A DNA stretch of 64,000 nucleotides from ENR-C20 sp942493145. Lineage in GTDB: Bacteria > Bacillota > Clostridia > Acetivibrionales > DTU013. Below, piece by piece: positions 24,971-34,357 of the stretch. A program made the translations under genes and the position numbers. Under the pieces are notes generated by a model that made no database searches, was not told where the DNA came from, and saw only the letters and a list, made by a program, of their open reading frames with translations. Location: assembly GCA_942493145.1 (NCBI GenBank), contig OW818679.1:2790001-2854000 (forward strand). The letters run 5' to 3'. The stretch's first letter is position 1. The number at the start of each line of letters is the position of its first letter.

Positions 24971-26134
24971 ATGAGTGAACTGAAAGTCATACCCGTGCAA
25001 ACCGAAAGCGATCTCAAGAAGTTCATCCACTTTCCATGGAAGATATATAAGAATGATAAAAACTGGGTTCCTCCACTCATCGGTGATTTGAAAAAGCTTC
25101 TTAAGCCTTCGCATGATGGCCTTGGCGCAAAGATATGCCATGAGACCTTTCTTGCCCTTATAGGAGATGAGCCTGTAGGAAGAATTTTCGCAGGTTACGA
25201 TAAAACCCTGAATGCAAAAAAGAATATTAAACTGGGCTATTTTGCACTCTTTGAATGCATAAATGATGAAGCCACGGCACAAGCCCTGTTCGACGCAGCT
25301 ATCGGATGGTTCAGGGGCAACGGCATTGAATCGGTGATAGGTCCCACATCGCCTACGGGAACCGATGGGGATGAAAACAAAGGACTTCTTGTTGACTGCT
25401 TCGATAGGCCCCCCGTTCTGATGAACTCATATAACCCGCCCTATTACCGGGAGCTTATCGAGAAATGCGGATTTGTAAAGGATTATGATGTATTCGCATA
25501 TTACCTCGATAAGGACTCGTTGTTTACAAAGAATCCCGGGAAAATCATTGAATATGCGCAAAAACGTTATGGTTTCCATGTAGATACATTGAATAAAGCC
25601 AATATAGAAAAAGACCTGAAGGACATGAAGCATGTTATGGATCTGGCAATGCCGGACGACTGGCCCGATCTTGTCCCACCTACCATGGAGGAAATGTGGG
25701 AATTGGCCGACAAGCTGATGCCCAATGCCGATCCTGATCTCATAATAATCGCAAGAAGCGGTGATGAGGCTGTCGGATTCGGCATTGCACTGCCCGACTA
25801 CAATCAAGCCCTCATCCACATGAACGGCAGGATGAACCCTATATCAATAATAAAATTCCTTTGGTATAAAAGAAAAATTGACTGGGCCCGCTTCTTTGTC
25901 ATGTTCGTCATTCCGGCTTACAGAAGCAAGGGTGTCTCCCATGCCATCTATTACAAGACATTCGTAAATGGAGTCAACAAGGGCATGAAATATGGCGAAG
26001 GATCTACCATAGGGGAAACCAACATAAGGATGCGTACCGATATTGAAAGTGTCGGCGGGCAGAAATATAAGACATACAGGATATTCAAGAAGGAGCTGGA
26101 GCAGGTGTCTACTACTTTGAAAATCCCAATTTAA
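24971..26134 (+). CDS. GNAT-like N-acetyltransferase family protein
   Basis: This 387-residue soluble protein starts SELKVIPVQTESDLKKF followed by the PWKIYKNDKNWVPPL motif found in a widespread GNAT-related family. A first GNAT-like half (VGRIFAGYDK... KLGYFALFEC) is followed by the family signature GPTSPTGTDGDENKGLLVD. The second half contains FVIPAYRSKGVSHAI, similar to the acetyl-CoA loop, and ends GGQKYKTYRIFKKEL. The substrate is unknown. The ATG at 24971 follows GAGGTG. The gene converges with a membrane protein gene and overlaps it by 23 bases at the 3' ends. Confidence 0.8.
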   Translation: MSELKVIPVQTESDLKKFIHFPWKIYKNDKNWVPPLIGDLKKLLKPSHDGLGAKICHETFLALIGDEPVGRIFAGYDKTLNAKKNIKLGYFALFECINDEATAQALFDAAIGWFRGNGIESVIGPTSPTGTDGDENKGLLVDCFDRPPVLMNSYNPPYYRELIEKCGFVKDYDVFAYYLDKDSLFTKNPGKIIEYAQKRYGFHVDTLNKANIEKDLKDMKHVMDLAMPDDWPDLVPPTMEEMWELADKLMPNADPDLIIIARSGDEAVGFGIALPDYNQALIHMNGRMNPISIIKFLWYKRKIDWARFFVMFVIPAYRSKGVSHAIYYKTFVNGVNKGMKYGEGSTIGETNIRMRTDIESVGGQKYKTYRIFKKELEQVSTTLKIPI

Positions 26135-26867
26135 AAAGCTTTATGTCATACATGATCATCCACGCAATTGCCATTAATCCGCCAGGTGCTGAAACTCCCA
26201 TTGCCAGACTTTTCACACCAGGAACGAAGGTCACAAGTACTAAATAAATCAGTAACAGAATACTTCCCAATATCCCAATGAATGCTGTTGGTTTGCCAAA
26301 TACTTTCCCCTTCAGCATTCCAAAAGCCATAACTATACTTCCTATTGATAATATTGCAAACCCGGGGAAAACACCTGGACTTCCATGCGCGCCTTTCGAA
26401 AGCAGCGCTTCGCCAGCCGCTGCAATTAGGGTTTTCTGAGCCTCCGAGGTTGAAACAGCGTATTTTACGGCAAGCTCAAGCATAGGTAAAGCCGCATTAT
26501 TTGTAATGAAGACTGCTGCTCCTATCAGGTAAATAACAGCTGCCAGCAAAGCATATCCAATGTTTGATTTGCGATGGACCACGCAGAGGGCAAAATAGGT
26601 TGGAATCATAAGAATTGTTGTAAACAAATTAAGCATGTCAAGGTTATAAAGTCCAAGCATCCGATTACTCTGTAATTGGTCAAACCTTTCAACAGCAGTT
26701 TGTGGTATTGTCATCAGGTTGCCGCTTACACTCATACCTATAACAACATCCATAATTGATCCCAGTATTACAATGATCGTTGTGACCCCACCTAGTATAT
26801 AAATACTCTTCCATTGATTATCGGAGTATCCGTTTTCAATAGTATCACCATTTTTCCCTAAAGACAT
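26112..26867 (-). CDS. DUF4386-like multi-pass membrane protein
   Basis: This 251-residue protein has six or so hydrophobic helices spaced through its length (starting SIYILGGVTTIIVILGSIMD and ending LAMGVSAPGGLMAIAWMIMYD). The topology and the central ITNNAALPMLELAVKYA segment resemble DUF4386 proteins, which have no assigned function. The upstream ribosome site is weak (GGTGGGAT). It overlaps the acetyltransferase gene tail-to-tail by 23 bases and lies downstream of the glycosyltransferase gene on the same strand. Confidence 0.75.
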   Translation of the reverse strand: MSLGKNGDTIENGYSDNQWKSIYILGGVTTIIVILGSIMDVVIGMSVSGNLMTIPQTAVERFDQLQSNRMLGLYNLDMLNLFTTILMIPTYFALCVVHRKSNIGYALLAAVIYLIGAAVFITNNAALPMLELAVKYAVSTSEAQKTLIAAAGEALLSKGAHGSPGVFPGFAILSIGSIVMAFGMLKGKVFGKPTAFIGILGSILLLIYLVLVTFVPGVKSLAMGVSAPGGLMAIAWMIMYDIKLFKLGFSK

Positions 26868-26905
26868 CTATCCCACCATGCCTTTCTCAGCCTTGCCAGC
26901 CTTTC

Positions 26906-28078
26906 TCAGCTTTCCTCGACGACTTCCTCTTCCTGCTGTCCCGCACCCTCAATAAACCCACCCTTCTTGACCTCGTATTTGATACCCCTCCAGGATACGA
27001 ACGGGTTGTTCAGGGAATACAGGAGGTAGAAAATGCCAAAGACGTCAAAGAACAGTCCCATAATGACATCTACAGGATGAAGGTTGTTCTTCGTCACAAC
27101 CCTCATGAACATACCTTGTATGCTTCGCACCAGCATAAAGAAAACCGAAAGCATTATAGTCGCAGGATCTGTGAATATTACACCTAATATAAACAGGATC
27201 CAGTACCAGCCAAGCAAAACGAGGAAAGCCGGTAATTCTACGGCAAGATGGGTTTTCAGCCCAATACCTATGCGTTTAGCATAGTTGAAGGACTTTTCCT
27301 TACCAAGACGGTCTACATGACATTCAAGGAATGGTCCAAGAATAAGACTGTATCCCTTTTTATAGAGGTAATTCCCCAGATGGAGATCCTCAAGTAAGGA
27401 TCCTCCGAAGGCTTCGAGCCCCCCGATATCAAGAAGCAGTTTCTTCCTCATTGCAAAAGCAGCACCGGTTGCACCGAAATCCAGGCGTAGCTTTGTGAAG
27501 AAAGCCCATAAGAATATTGTTTCGTTGTTCTGAAGAAAAGTAAAGAATCGGGTCCAGAAATCGTTGCCACCCATATTTATCTGTCCGCAGGTGGTTATGC
27601 CGACTTTATCTTCTTTCAGCGGCCGAATCATCTTTACAATAAAATCAGGTTTAATTCTGACATCGCTGTCTCCGAAAAGCACCATGTCATATTTGGATAT
27701 CTTCATGGCGTTGACCATATTGGAGCTTTTGCCGTTCAAGCCGGCCATTACTGGGTTGACAATAATTTGCGTGTCAAAAGCGGGATACCTTCTGAGAAAG
27801 CTTCTCAAAACAGGTATTGCCGGATCCTCTGGATCCTGGAAGCTGAAGATATGTTCGACCGGTCCTTTGTAGTTCTGGGTGAACCAGCTTTCAAGATTCA
27901 ATTCCAGTTCAAAGTCCAGATCCTTTATCGGATGTATTATGCTGACCCCGATATTCTCGTCTTCCCCGGAAGACTCTATTGTATTGTTTGTCCATGAAAG
28001 ATGAAGTTTGACAAATATCAGCTGGGCGGTCCAAAAAACCAGAAAAAGTATTCCGACTGCAAGAGCAATATAAAACAT
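26906..28078 (-). CDS. Membrane glycosyltransferase family 2 (ceramide glucosyltransferase/HpnI-like)
   Basis: This 390-residue processive-type GT-A enzyme has an N-terminal membrane helix and a cytoplasmic catalytic domain: GVSIIHPIKD with the first Asp, FGDSDVRIKPDF with the D-x-D metal site, and SLLEDLHLG with the catalytic Asp. Two to three C-terminal membrane helices follow. It resembles ceramide glucosyltransferase and HpnI-like enzymes that glycosylate lipids. The usual QxxRW motif is replaced by a YAKRIGIG segment. GGGAGTG precedes the ATG. A sigma-A-type promoter and repeated GTGTTAC boxes lie upstream. The acceptor is unknown. Confidence 0.88.
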   Translation of the reverse strand: MFYIALAVGILFLVFWTAQLIFVKLHLSWTNNTIESSGEDENIGVSIIHPIKDLDFELELNLESWFTQNYKGPVEHIFSFQDPEDPAIPVLRSFLRRYPAFDTQIIVNPVMAGLNGKSSNMVNAMKISKYDMVLFGDSDVRIKPDFIVKMIRPLKEDKVGITTCGQINMGGNDFWTRFFTFLQNNETIFLWAFFTKLRLDFGATGAAFAMRKKLLLDIGGLEAFGGSLLEDLHLGNYLYKKGYSLILGPFLECHVDRLGKEKSFNYAKRIGIGLKTHLAVELPAFLVLLGWYWILFILGVIFTDPATIMLSVFFMLVRSIQGMFMRVVTKNNLHPVDVIMGLFFDVFGIFYLLYSLNNPFVSWRGIKYEVKKGGFIEGAGQQEEEVVEES

Positions 28079-28114
28079 GGTTACACTCCCTTACATCAAG
28101 TTGAATTCTGTTTT

Positions 28115-28143
28115 ATTATATAATGCTTTTTGTTAATATACAA
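28115..28143 (-). promoter_or_regulatory. Promoter of the glycosyltransferase gene
   Basis: On the minus strand TTGTAT (28143-28138) and TATAAT (28120-28115) are 17 bases apart, about 37 bases before the start codon. A 13-bp inverted-repeat arm begins nine bases upstream of the -35. Confidence 0.7.
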
Positions 28144-28151
28144 CCTAGTGT

Positions 28152-28247
28152 TTTGTAACACTTCATTCCTGTATATCATTCGAAGTGTTACAAATACACC
28201 TCCTTGATGTTGTGGCCTGTAACATATTAAAGTTTTAAGTGTTACAG
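28152..28247. promoter_or_regulatory. GTGTTAC boxes forming two inverted repeats
   Basis: TTTGTAACACTTC (28152-28164) and GAAGTGTTACAAA (28182-28194) are a perfect 13-bp inverted repeat with a 17-base gap. CTGTAACA (28217-28224) and TGTTACAG (28240-28247) form a second dyad. They lie between the divergent glycosyltransferase and recD2 promoters and look like binding sites of one regulator. Confidence 0.65.
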
Positions 28248-28320
28248 CCCACCAGTAAATGTCAACCTGGTTCCCTGGCCGCATGTTTATGCTATAATAG
28301 CTTCAGGAGGCAGCCAATCT

Positions 28321-30456
28321 ATGGAGTTTATCAGCGGTATTGTGGAAAGGATAACATATTCCAACGAAGAAAACGGCTTCAGTGTCATAAAAATAAAGGC
28401 ACGGGGCTTCGCTGACCTGGTGACGGTGGTAGGCAGCCTGGCAGCAGTCAATGTAGGCTCATCCCTGAAGGTAAGGGGCGAATGGAAGCAGGACAGCAAA
28501 TTCGGCAGGCAGTTCAGCGCTGTCGATTATCAGGAAACAATACCCGCAACGATTGCAGGCATAGAGAAATACCTTGGCAGCGGCCTCATAAAAGGAATCG
28601 GTCCGGTGTTTGCCCGCAGGATCGTCGCCCACTTCAGGGAGGATACTCTGAGGATCATCGAAGAGGATGCCGACAGGCTGATAGATGTCGGCGGCATCGG
28701 AGGAAAACGGGTTGAAACAATAAAAAAAGCCTGGCAGGAGCAGAAGGAAATCAAGAATGTTATGCTTTTCCTCCAAAGTAACGGTGTTTCGACTGCCTAC
28801 GCCATAAAAATATATAAAACCTATGGAAATGACAGCATAAATATAGTTAAAGCTAATCCATACAGACTTGCAGACGACATCTGGGGCATCGGATTCAAAA
28901 CCGCCGACAGGATCGCCCAAAAGCTCGGCTTCGATCTGAATTCATACGAACGATGCCGCGCAGGTATCATATATGTCCTCAACGAGCTATCTGATGAAGG
29001 GCATTGCTTCTCTGTCCGTGCACAGCTTGTGGAAGAAGCCGTTAAAATGCTGGAGCTGGACGCCACAATTATCGACAGTGTTATCGGCAGGATGCTGGAG
29101 GACAAGTCGGTCATCCCTGATAAGGGTGAATCCATATATCTTCCCCCCTTCTACTTCAGTGAAACAGGTGTATCAAAAAGGATAATGCAGATTATTTCCT
29201 CTTCCGCTTCCCGGCCGGCCGTCATAATCGACGACATCCTGGCCGACATACAGAAGCAGCACGTTATCAAATACGACGATATTCAGATAGAAGCTGTAAA
29301 GAACGCTGTTTCCTCAAAATTCATGGTTCTCACCGGCGGCCCCGGTACCGGAAAAACCACTACCACCCTGGCCATTATAAAGGTTTTTCAGAAACTGGGC
29401 TGCAAGGTATTGCTCGCTGCGCCAACAGGCAGGGCTGCAAAGAGGATAGCCGAAACCACAGGTATGGAAGCGAAAACCATCCACCGCCTCCTGGAATTCA
29501 AGCCGCCCGACGGCTTCAAGAGGAATCAGGATAATCCCCTTGATTGTGATGTATTGATACTCGACGAAACCTCCATGGTGGACATCATACTGATGTATAA
29601 CCTGATGAAGGCTGTTAAGGATGATACTACAGTCATCATGGTCGGTGATGTTGACCAGCTGCCCTCGGTCGGGGCCGGTAACGTACTCAGGGATGTGATA
29701 GATTCAGGTGCTGTTAATGTTACACGGCTTACAAGGATATTCCGCCAGGCCATGGGCAGTGCAATAATAACAAACGCCCACCGGATAAACAAGGGTGAGA
29801 TGCCCAACCTGAAAGGCGGTCGTGACAGCGACTTCTTCTTTATAGAGGAGGAGGATCCCGGAAAAATAGCTGAAACCATAAAGGAGCTGTGCAGCAAAAG
29901 GCTTCCTGCTTATTACAAAGCAGACCCTATTAATGACCTGCAGGTGCTGTGCCCCATGCAAAGGGGTGATGCAGGCGCACAGAACATGAATATGCTGCTC
30001 CAGGAAACTCTCAATCCCTCGGTCGTTTCGCTCAAATACGGTGCTTCTACATATAGGCTTAACGACAAGGTCATGCAGATAAAGAACAATTATGACAAGA
30101 GTGTCTTCAACGGAGACATAGGAACAATAGTCGAAATGGATACCGAGGACAGGACACTTAAAATCAGGTTTGACGGCGTCGATGTGGATTATGATGTGAC
30201 CGAACTGGATGAGGTAGTGCTTGCCTATGCCACCACTGTCCACAAGAGTCAGGGCAGTGAATATAAAATCGTGGTGGCGCCCTTCTCAATGCAGCATTAC
30301 ATGATGCTGCAGCGCAACCTTTTATATACTTGCATCACCCGCGCAAAAAAGGTTTTTGTGCTCATCGGGAGCAAAAAAGCCATCGGGATTGCGGTTTCCA
30401 ACAATAAGATCCAGAAACGCAACACCATGCTGGCCAAGCGCCTGCAGGGTGAATAA
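28321..30456 (+). CDS. recD2: RecD2 (YrrC-like) ATP-dependent DNA helicase
   Basis: RecD2 is a 5'-3' DNA helicase of superfamily 1B that acts in replication and repair without RecBC. The 711-residue protein has the N-terminal OB-like region, helix-hairpin-helix repeats around residues 90-210 (GIGPVFARRIV, VGGIGGKRVE, DDIWGIGFKTADRIA), Walker A LTGGPGTGKTTTT near residue 340, DEXQ-type VLILDETSMVD, GDVDQLPSVGAG and the C-terminal ATTVHKSQGSEYKIV and YTCITRAKK motifs. AGGAGG precedes the ATG. An extended -10 (TGCTATAAT, 28290-28298) lies just upstream. Confidence 0.96.
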   Translation: MEFISGIVERITYSNEENGFSVIKIKARGFADLVTVVGSLAAVNVGSSLKVRGEWKQDSKFGRQFSAVDYQETIPATIAGIEKYLGSGLIKGIGPVFARRIVAHFREDTLRIIEEDADRLIDVGGIGGKRVETIKKAWQEQKEIKNVMLFLQSNGVSTAYAIKIYKTYGNDSINIVKANPYRLADDIWGIGFKTADRIAQKLGFDLNSYERCRAGIIYVLNELSDEGHCFSVRAQLVEEAVKMLELDATIIDSVIGRMLEDKSVIPDKGESIYLPPFYFSETGVSKRIMQIISSSASRPAVIIDDILADIQKQHVIKYDDIQIEAVKNAVSSKFMVLTGGPGTGKTTTTLAIIKVFQKLGCKVLLAAPTGRAAKRIAETTGMEAKTIHRLLEFKPPDGFKRNQDNPLDCDVLILDETSMVDIILMYNLMKAVKDDTTVIMVGDVDQLPSVGAGNVLRDVIDSGAVNVTRLTRIFRQAMGSAIITNAHRINKGEMPNLKGGRDSDFFFIEEEDPGKIAETIKELCSKRLPAYYKADPINDLQVLCPMQRGDAGAQNMNMLLQETLNPSVVSLKYGASTYRLNDKVMQIKNNYDKSVFNGDIGTIVEMDTEDRTLKIRFDGVDVDYDVTELDEVVLAYATTVHKSQGSEYKIVVAPFSMQHYMMLQRNLLYTCITRAKKVFVLIGSKKAIGIAVSNNKIQKRNTMLAKRLQGE

Positions 30457-30496
30457 TCCTTCATATCACCTCATGGGCATACCGCCTCCCTTTCTT

Positions 30497-31297
30497 CTAC
30501 TTTTTCTGCGAAATGATACATCTCTGTAAAATGGCCGTGAAAATGGTTACAGCAATACATATCACGCATATTCCAACCATAAGGATCACATATTCCATGA
30601 ACTGCATCCCGTTATTCATATAGGCGCGGGTCAGCAAAGGCACCCCCAGTGTGATTGATAAATACCAGAATACAGGCGGGATGCATTTATAGATCAATGT
30701 CATCGACAGCTTACCCGGATATTCATTACCTTGACAATCAAATCTTTTAACTAATTCCCCCGCCAATAGATATATGATTAAGACAGATAAAAAGTATACT
30801 GTTGTACCTTCAATCATATGTACCCTCTCAGGTGTTATCCACCCCCCGTAAATATCAAGTCCAAGGATATAAATAGAAAGAATTATCCTTAAGCCGTTTA
30901 TCAGGATGGTTAATGAATATGATGATACCAGAACAGCAACCAGCCACAGGGCTTTCATCTTTCCTGCCTTCATGCGATGGATGAAGGAGAAAAAAAGAGT
31001 GGAAAATGCGATGATCAGAAAATTGATACCTGAACAGGAGGCTGCAATAATAAAGCGATGATCATGGTTAATGAACCCAATATGCAGTTCCTTTTCAAAG
31101 GGTATCCCGCTAAGGACTGTCACCCACCAGGCTGTGGGTGACAGTATCCAGTCAAGGTCGTCAATACTGGCTTTGCTGTAATAATATTTCAAACCAATTA
31201 TAAAAATCAAACCAAGCAAGTAGTAAAGCCCATATTCAGCAGCATATGATTTCACTTTACGTGATAAATCAGCATTAATACTACCTGACACAGCCAT
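30497..31297 (-). CDS. xrtK: Exosortase-family membrane cysteine protease/transpeptidase (exosortase K-like)
   Basis: This 266-residue integral membrane protein has about seven to eight hydrophobic segments. The predicted catalytic triad of exosortases is visible: Cys88 in AASCSGINFL, Arg137 in INGLRI and His160 in RVHMIEGTT. Exosortases cut sorting tails made of a short motif, a membrane helix and basic residues. It overlaps by 17 bases the end of the upstream VIT gene, which has such a tail, so enzyme and substrate are probably co-translated. The ATG at 31297 follows GGAGGAGG. The assignment to subtype K is from context and resemblance; family-model scoring was not possible. Confidence 0.8.
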   Translation of the reverse strand: MAVSGSINADLSRKVKSYAAEYGLYYLLGLIFIIGLKYYYSKASIDDLDWILSPTAWWVTVLSGIPFEKELHIGFINHDHRFIIAASCSGINFLIIAFSTLFFSFIHRMKAGKMKALWLVAVLVSSYSLTILINGLRIILSIYILGLDIYGGWITPERVHMIEGTTVYFLSVLIIYLLAGELVKRFDCQGNEYPGKLSMTLIYKCIPPVFWYLSITLGVPLLTRAYMNNGMQFMEYVILMVGICVICIAVTIFTAILQRCIISQKK

Positions 31298-33314
31298 TTA
31301 TTGCTTTCCTCCTCCTTTTTCCAAGTATAATTATAGCTGTCATTATAAGCACACCGGCCATAAGTACAATGAATCCAGGCTCGGACCCATTGGTATACCC
31401 ACCTCCCACAGCCAGCTCCGATACACCGAGGGGCAATGGCAGCGGTTGATTTACATCGGTGCTTTTCCCATCCGTGTTCCTGATAGTGTCAATTACAGCT
31501 ATAAAAGAAGTGTATGGCGTCAGCATGCTGTAGTTCAATCCTATTGATGTGACTTCACCTTTGGTATCTGTATTGTTATTCCCGAAACTATAATCTGTAA
31601 GCCTCTCAACCCTGGAGCGAGCCCACAGATATCTTATGGCGCTGTTTGCATCAAGAGGTTCCGTTCCGGAAACCTGGACAACCTGATTATAATCACTATT
31701 CCCTGCAGTTCCGGTGATATGTATCGATCCCGCGGCTTCTCCCCGCCACTTTCCAAAGAGTATTACAGGTCTTTGTGCAAACATATCCGGGATAGAGAGT
31801 GGTTCAACATCATAAACATCAAATCCGTCATATTTTACATCAATATTGGTAAGCACCGGTGATTGGACGTATTCCCTGAAGCGGGCCGCAACATCTGAGG
31901 CCTCCGATTCCTCCGTAACTACGAAGGGCTCACCCTGCCCTGCTTTTGCTACCCCTTCAATCAGGTAACGGTTTACTGAAGATCCAATTCCAAAGGAAAA
32001 AAAGTTTGTTTCGTTCAGGTTCTTGTTTATTAGCTCAAATACACCTTTTTCTCCGTCAATATATCCGTCGGTTATAAGCACTACGCTCCTTGAAAAGCTT
32101 TCGTCCTTTGGAATTAAAACTGCCTTTTCCAGCGCAGACAGCAGCTCGGTTCCACCTCCGCCATCCTGCCGGTCAACCAGATTTTCGGCTTTCTTAATGT
32201 TTTCCTCAGTTGCCTGTACTGACGAAGACGACATTATATTGGAGGCTCCGGCGAATAATATGAGGTTGAATCTATCTGTGGCACGAAGGTTGGAAATCAG
32301 GTTCCTTATTAGTTTTTTGGCCGTATCAAGAGGATAGCCGTTCATGGAGCCTGATACATCAAGCACGAAAATATACTCCCTTGGTGGTATACTTTCAGTC
32401 TCAATACGTTCAGGAGGCTGCACCATCATCATAAAGAAGTTTTCATTTTCTCCCTTGTAGAGCATCATCCCGCTCTGGATACCCTCTCCGGTCAATCTGT
32501 AATCAAGGATATAATCTCTATTGCCTGCAAAGTCCTCTGAATCGGCAAGGGTAATTTCAGCCTCCTTATCGCCTGCCCAGGAGACATCCACCTTATGGGA
32601 CTTACATATAAGATCTTGTATTGGAATTCCCGTGGTAAGATTAACTGTGATGCCATATTTGCCGGGAGGTGTCTTTCCGGCTCCAAGATATGGGCTTGCT
32701 ACCCATTTGTCCGATTCCGGCGCCTGGCTCTCCGGCTGATTTGAGTAACGTGGTCCTACAACGGTCGGAAAAGCAAATTCATATACATTATCTGTTGAAA
32801 CAATAAGCTCGGTGTAATGCAGTTCTATTTTCACCATATCTCCGGGCATGATATTTGCAACACTCATGGAAAAAACGTTGGGTCTCTGCTGTTCAAGAAG
32901 AGATGCGCTTTTACCCTCTTCTTTAGCCCGTTCGAACTCTTCTTTGGCTTCTTCGCGCTCCTTAATTTTTGCAGTTACCACCTTATCTCCGATTTCCATC
33001 TTCATTCCATGCACAGAAACCTTCGTTGAGGCAGGAAAAACATAGCTGGCGTTAATTGGTTTATCTCCATCGTTGGAATAGGTCTGGGTAACGTATATAT
33101 CCGCTATCACACCATTAATGTTGGCTGTTACTTGTGTATCCTTTAGAGGGAACCGGTCTGTTTGGGAGTCCTCTCCCTCGATGACAAAGTACGGGGCAAG
33201 AGTTTTGTCGTTCTCTTCATACTCAGAATTTTCACCATATGCAACCGGACAAAACGCAAACATAAAAATCGCAGCCAGAAGACTGCAGAGATAAGCTTTT
33301 CCTCTTTTTTTCAT
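31281..33314 (-). CDS. VIT and von Willebrand A domain secreted protein with C-terminal sorting tail
   Basis: This 677-residue exported protein has a signal peptide (cleavage near AYGEN) and an N-terminal VIT domain (about residues 35-170, with ADIYVTQTYSNDGDKPINA). A von Willebrand A domain follows with a complete MIDAS start DVSGSMNG near residue 325 and the later TDGYIDGEKG. The C-terminus reads NGSEPG, then a hydrophobic helix (FIVLMAGVLIMTAIIIL) and GKRRRK, the layout of an exosortase or LPXTG-like sorting signal but with SEP instead. The neighbouring exosortase-like gene is the obvious processing enzyme. A metal-dependent adhesion or protein-protein role is inferred. Confidence 0.9.
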   Translation of the reverse strand: MKKRGKAYLCSLLAAIFMFAFCPVAYGENSEYEENDKTLAPYFVIEGEDSQTDRFPLKDTQVTANINGVIADIYVTQTYSNDGDKPINASYVFPASTKVSVHGMKMEIGDKVVTAKIKEREEAKEEFERAKEEGKSASLLEQQRPNVFSMSVANIMPGDMVKIELHYTELIVSTDNVYEFAFPTVVGPRYSNQPESQAPESDKWVASPYLGAGKTPPGKYGITVNLTTGIPIQDLICKSHKVDVSWAGDKEAEITLADSEDFAGNRDYILDYRLTGEGIQSGMMLYKGENENFFMMMVQPPERIETESIPPREYIFVLDVSGSMNGYPLDTAKKLIRNLISNLRATDRFNLILFAGASNIMSSSSVQATEENIKKAENLVDRQDGGGGTELLSALEKAVLIPKDESFSRSVVLITDGYIDGEKGVFELINKNLNETNFFSFGIGSSVNRYLIEGVAKAGQGEPFVVTEESEASDVAARFREYVQSPVLTNIDVKYDGFDVYDVEPLSIPDMFAQRPVILFGKWRGEAAGSIHITGTAGNSDYNQVVQVSGTEPLDANSAIRYLWARSRVERLTDYSFGNNNTDTKGEVTSIGLNYSMLTPYTSFIAVIDTIRNTDGKSTDVNQPLPLPLGVSELAVGGGYTNGSEPGFIVLMAGVLIMTAIIILGKRRRKAINGCVR

Positions 33315-33325
33315 ACTTTACACCT

Positions 33326-33368
33326 CTCATAATTTTGATTTGTATTATTAGACATATAAAATTATGAG
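33326..33368. promoter_or_regulatory. 11-bp inverted repeat in the leader of the VIT gene
   Basis: CTCATAATTTT (33326-33336) and AAAATTATGAG (33358-33368) are a perfect dyad with a 21-base gap. The proximal arm runs directly into the GAGAGGTG ribosome site of the VIT gene, so an RNA hairpin could block translation. A protein-binding dyad is the alternative. Confidence 0.5.
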
Positions 33369-33451
33369 AAGTTTCCAAATTAAGAAATCTTTAACCTTTT
33401 AATGGAAGAACCTTCCCCATGGATCATCACCATGGATCAATCGCGCATGCA

Positions 33452-34267
33452 TCAATCCGGTACACAATCCAACAGTCTGTGATACTTGTCCAGACCATTA
33501 GCATCAGTGATTTCTCGTCCTGATTCGAAAAAGGTTATTCTACCCGAAGTCTCGTAAGTACATTTTCCTTTTTCGCCCGCTTTGGTCATATGGTAATCAG
33601 CCCCGGTCCCGGCTTCAAGTGTTCTTTTCAGATAATTGACAGTCCCGGCATTCCCATCTATGATTTCGATATGAAGCGGCAGTAATTTTCTTAATATGTT
33701 CTTGAAATATATGAAATGGGTACAACCAAGCACGACTGTACCATATCTGTTCAGGTCAAAATCTTTCAGTGAATCCTTCAGGTATGCCATCACAGAACCC
33801 TCATCAAATTGCTGGTTTTCTGCAAATGTTACAAGTCCGGGTAGTGGAAGTGAGTCAATTATTTTTTCATCGTCGATGCGGTTCACAAGGTTGCGGAATT
33901 TCTCCTCCCTAAGGGTGAGTTCCGTTGCAAAAACGAGGACCCTTTTATGCTTGTTGCCGTTTTTCTCGACTGCCGGTTTAACCGCCGGTTCCATTCCTAT
34001 AATCGGTATTGAGTATTGCCGGCGGAGATCCTCTATCACAACACTGGTAGCCGTGTTACAGGCTACTACAAGGGCATGGACTCCCTTGCCGGTTATATAT
34101 GCAGCTGCATCGAATACGAATTTCCTGACTTCTTCCTTTGACTTGGGTCCATAAGGAACGTTGTCGGTATCGGCATAATATATGTAATCTTCTTCAGGCA
34201 TCTGCTTTAATGCCAGTTTCAGGACAGTGAGCCCACCTATCCCCGAATCAAAAAACCCGATGCTCAA
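33452..34267 (-). CDS. murI: Glutamate racemase
   Basis: MurI makes D-glutamate from L-glutamate for peptidoglycan, in the cytoplasm and without a cofactor. The 271-residue protein shows DSGIGGLTVLK at the N-terminus and both catalytic cysteines in VVACNTATS and VVLGCTHF. The start is a TTG at 34267 with GGAGTG seven bases before it; no ATG fits. It is followed on the same strand by the VIT/exosortase pair after a 140-base gap containing an inverted repeat, and preceded by homoserine dehydrogenase. Confidence 0.95.
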   Translation of the reverse strand: MSIGFFDSGIGGLTVLKLALKQMPEEDYIYYADTDNVPYGPKSKEEVRKFVFDAAAYITGKGVHALVVACNTATSVVIEDLRRQYSIPIIGMEPAVKPAVEKNGNKHKRVLVFATELTLREEKFRNLVNRIDDEKIIDSLPLPGLVTFAENQQFDEGSVMAYLKDSLKDFDLNRYGTVVLGCTHFIYFKNILRKLLPLHIEIIDGNAGTVNYLKRTLEAGTGADYHMTKAGEKGKCTYETSGRITFFESGREITDANGLDKYHRLLDCVPD

Positions 34268-34357
34268 ACAGCTTCACTCCGGAATACAATTTATTAGCTG
34301 CAAACGCAACTATAAGTAATACTACCACTAATCTGAGAAAAATTAAATAGGGAGGAA

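Noticed and set aside
28096..28284. 62-residue frame upstream of the glycosyltransferase
   Set aside because: It covers the promoter and the GTGTTAC boxes and has no ribosome binding site.
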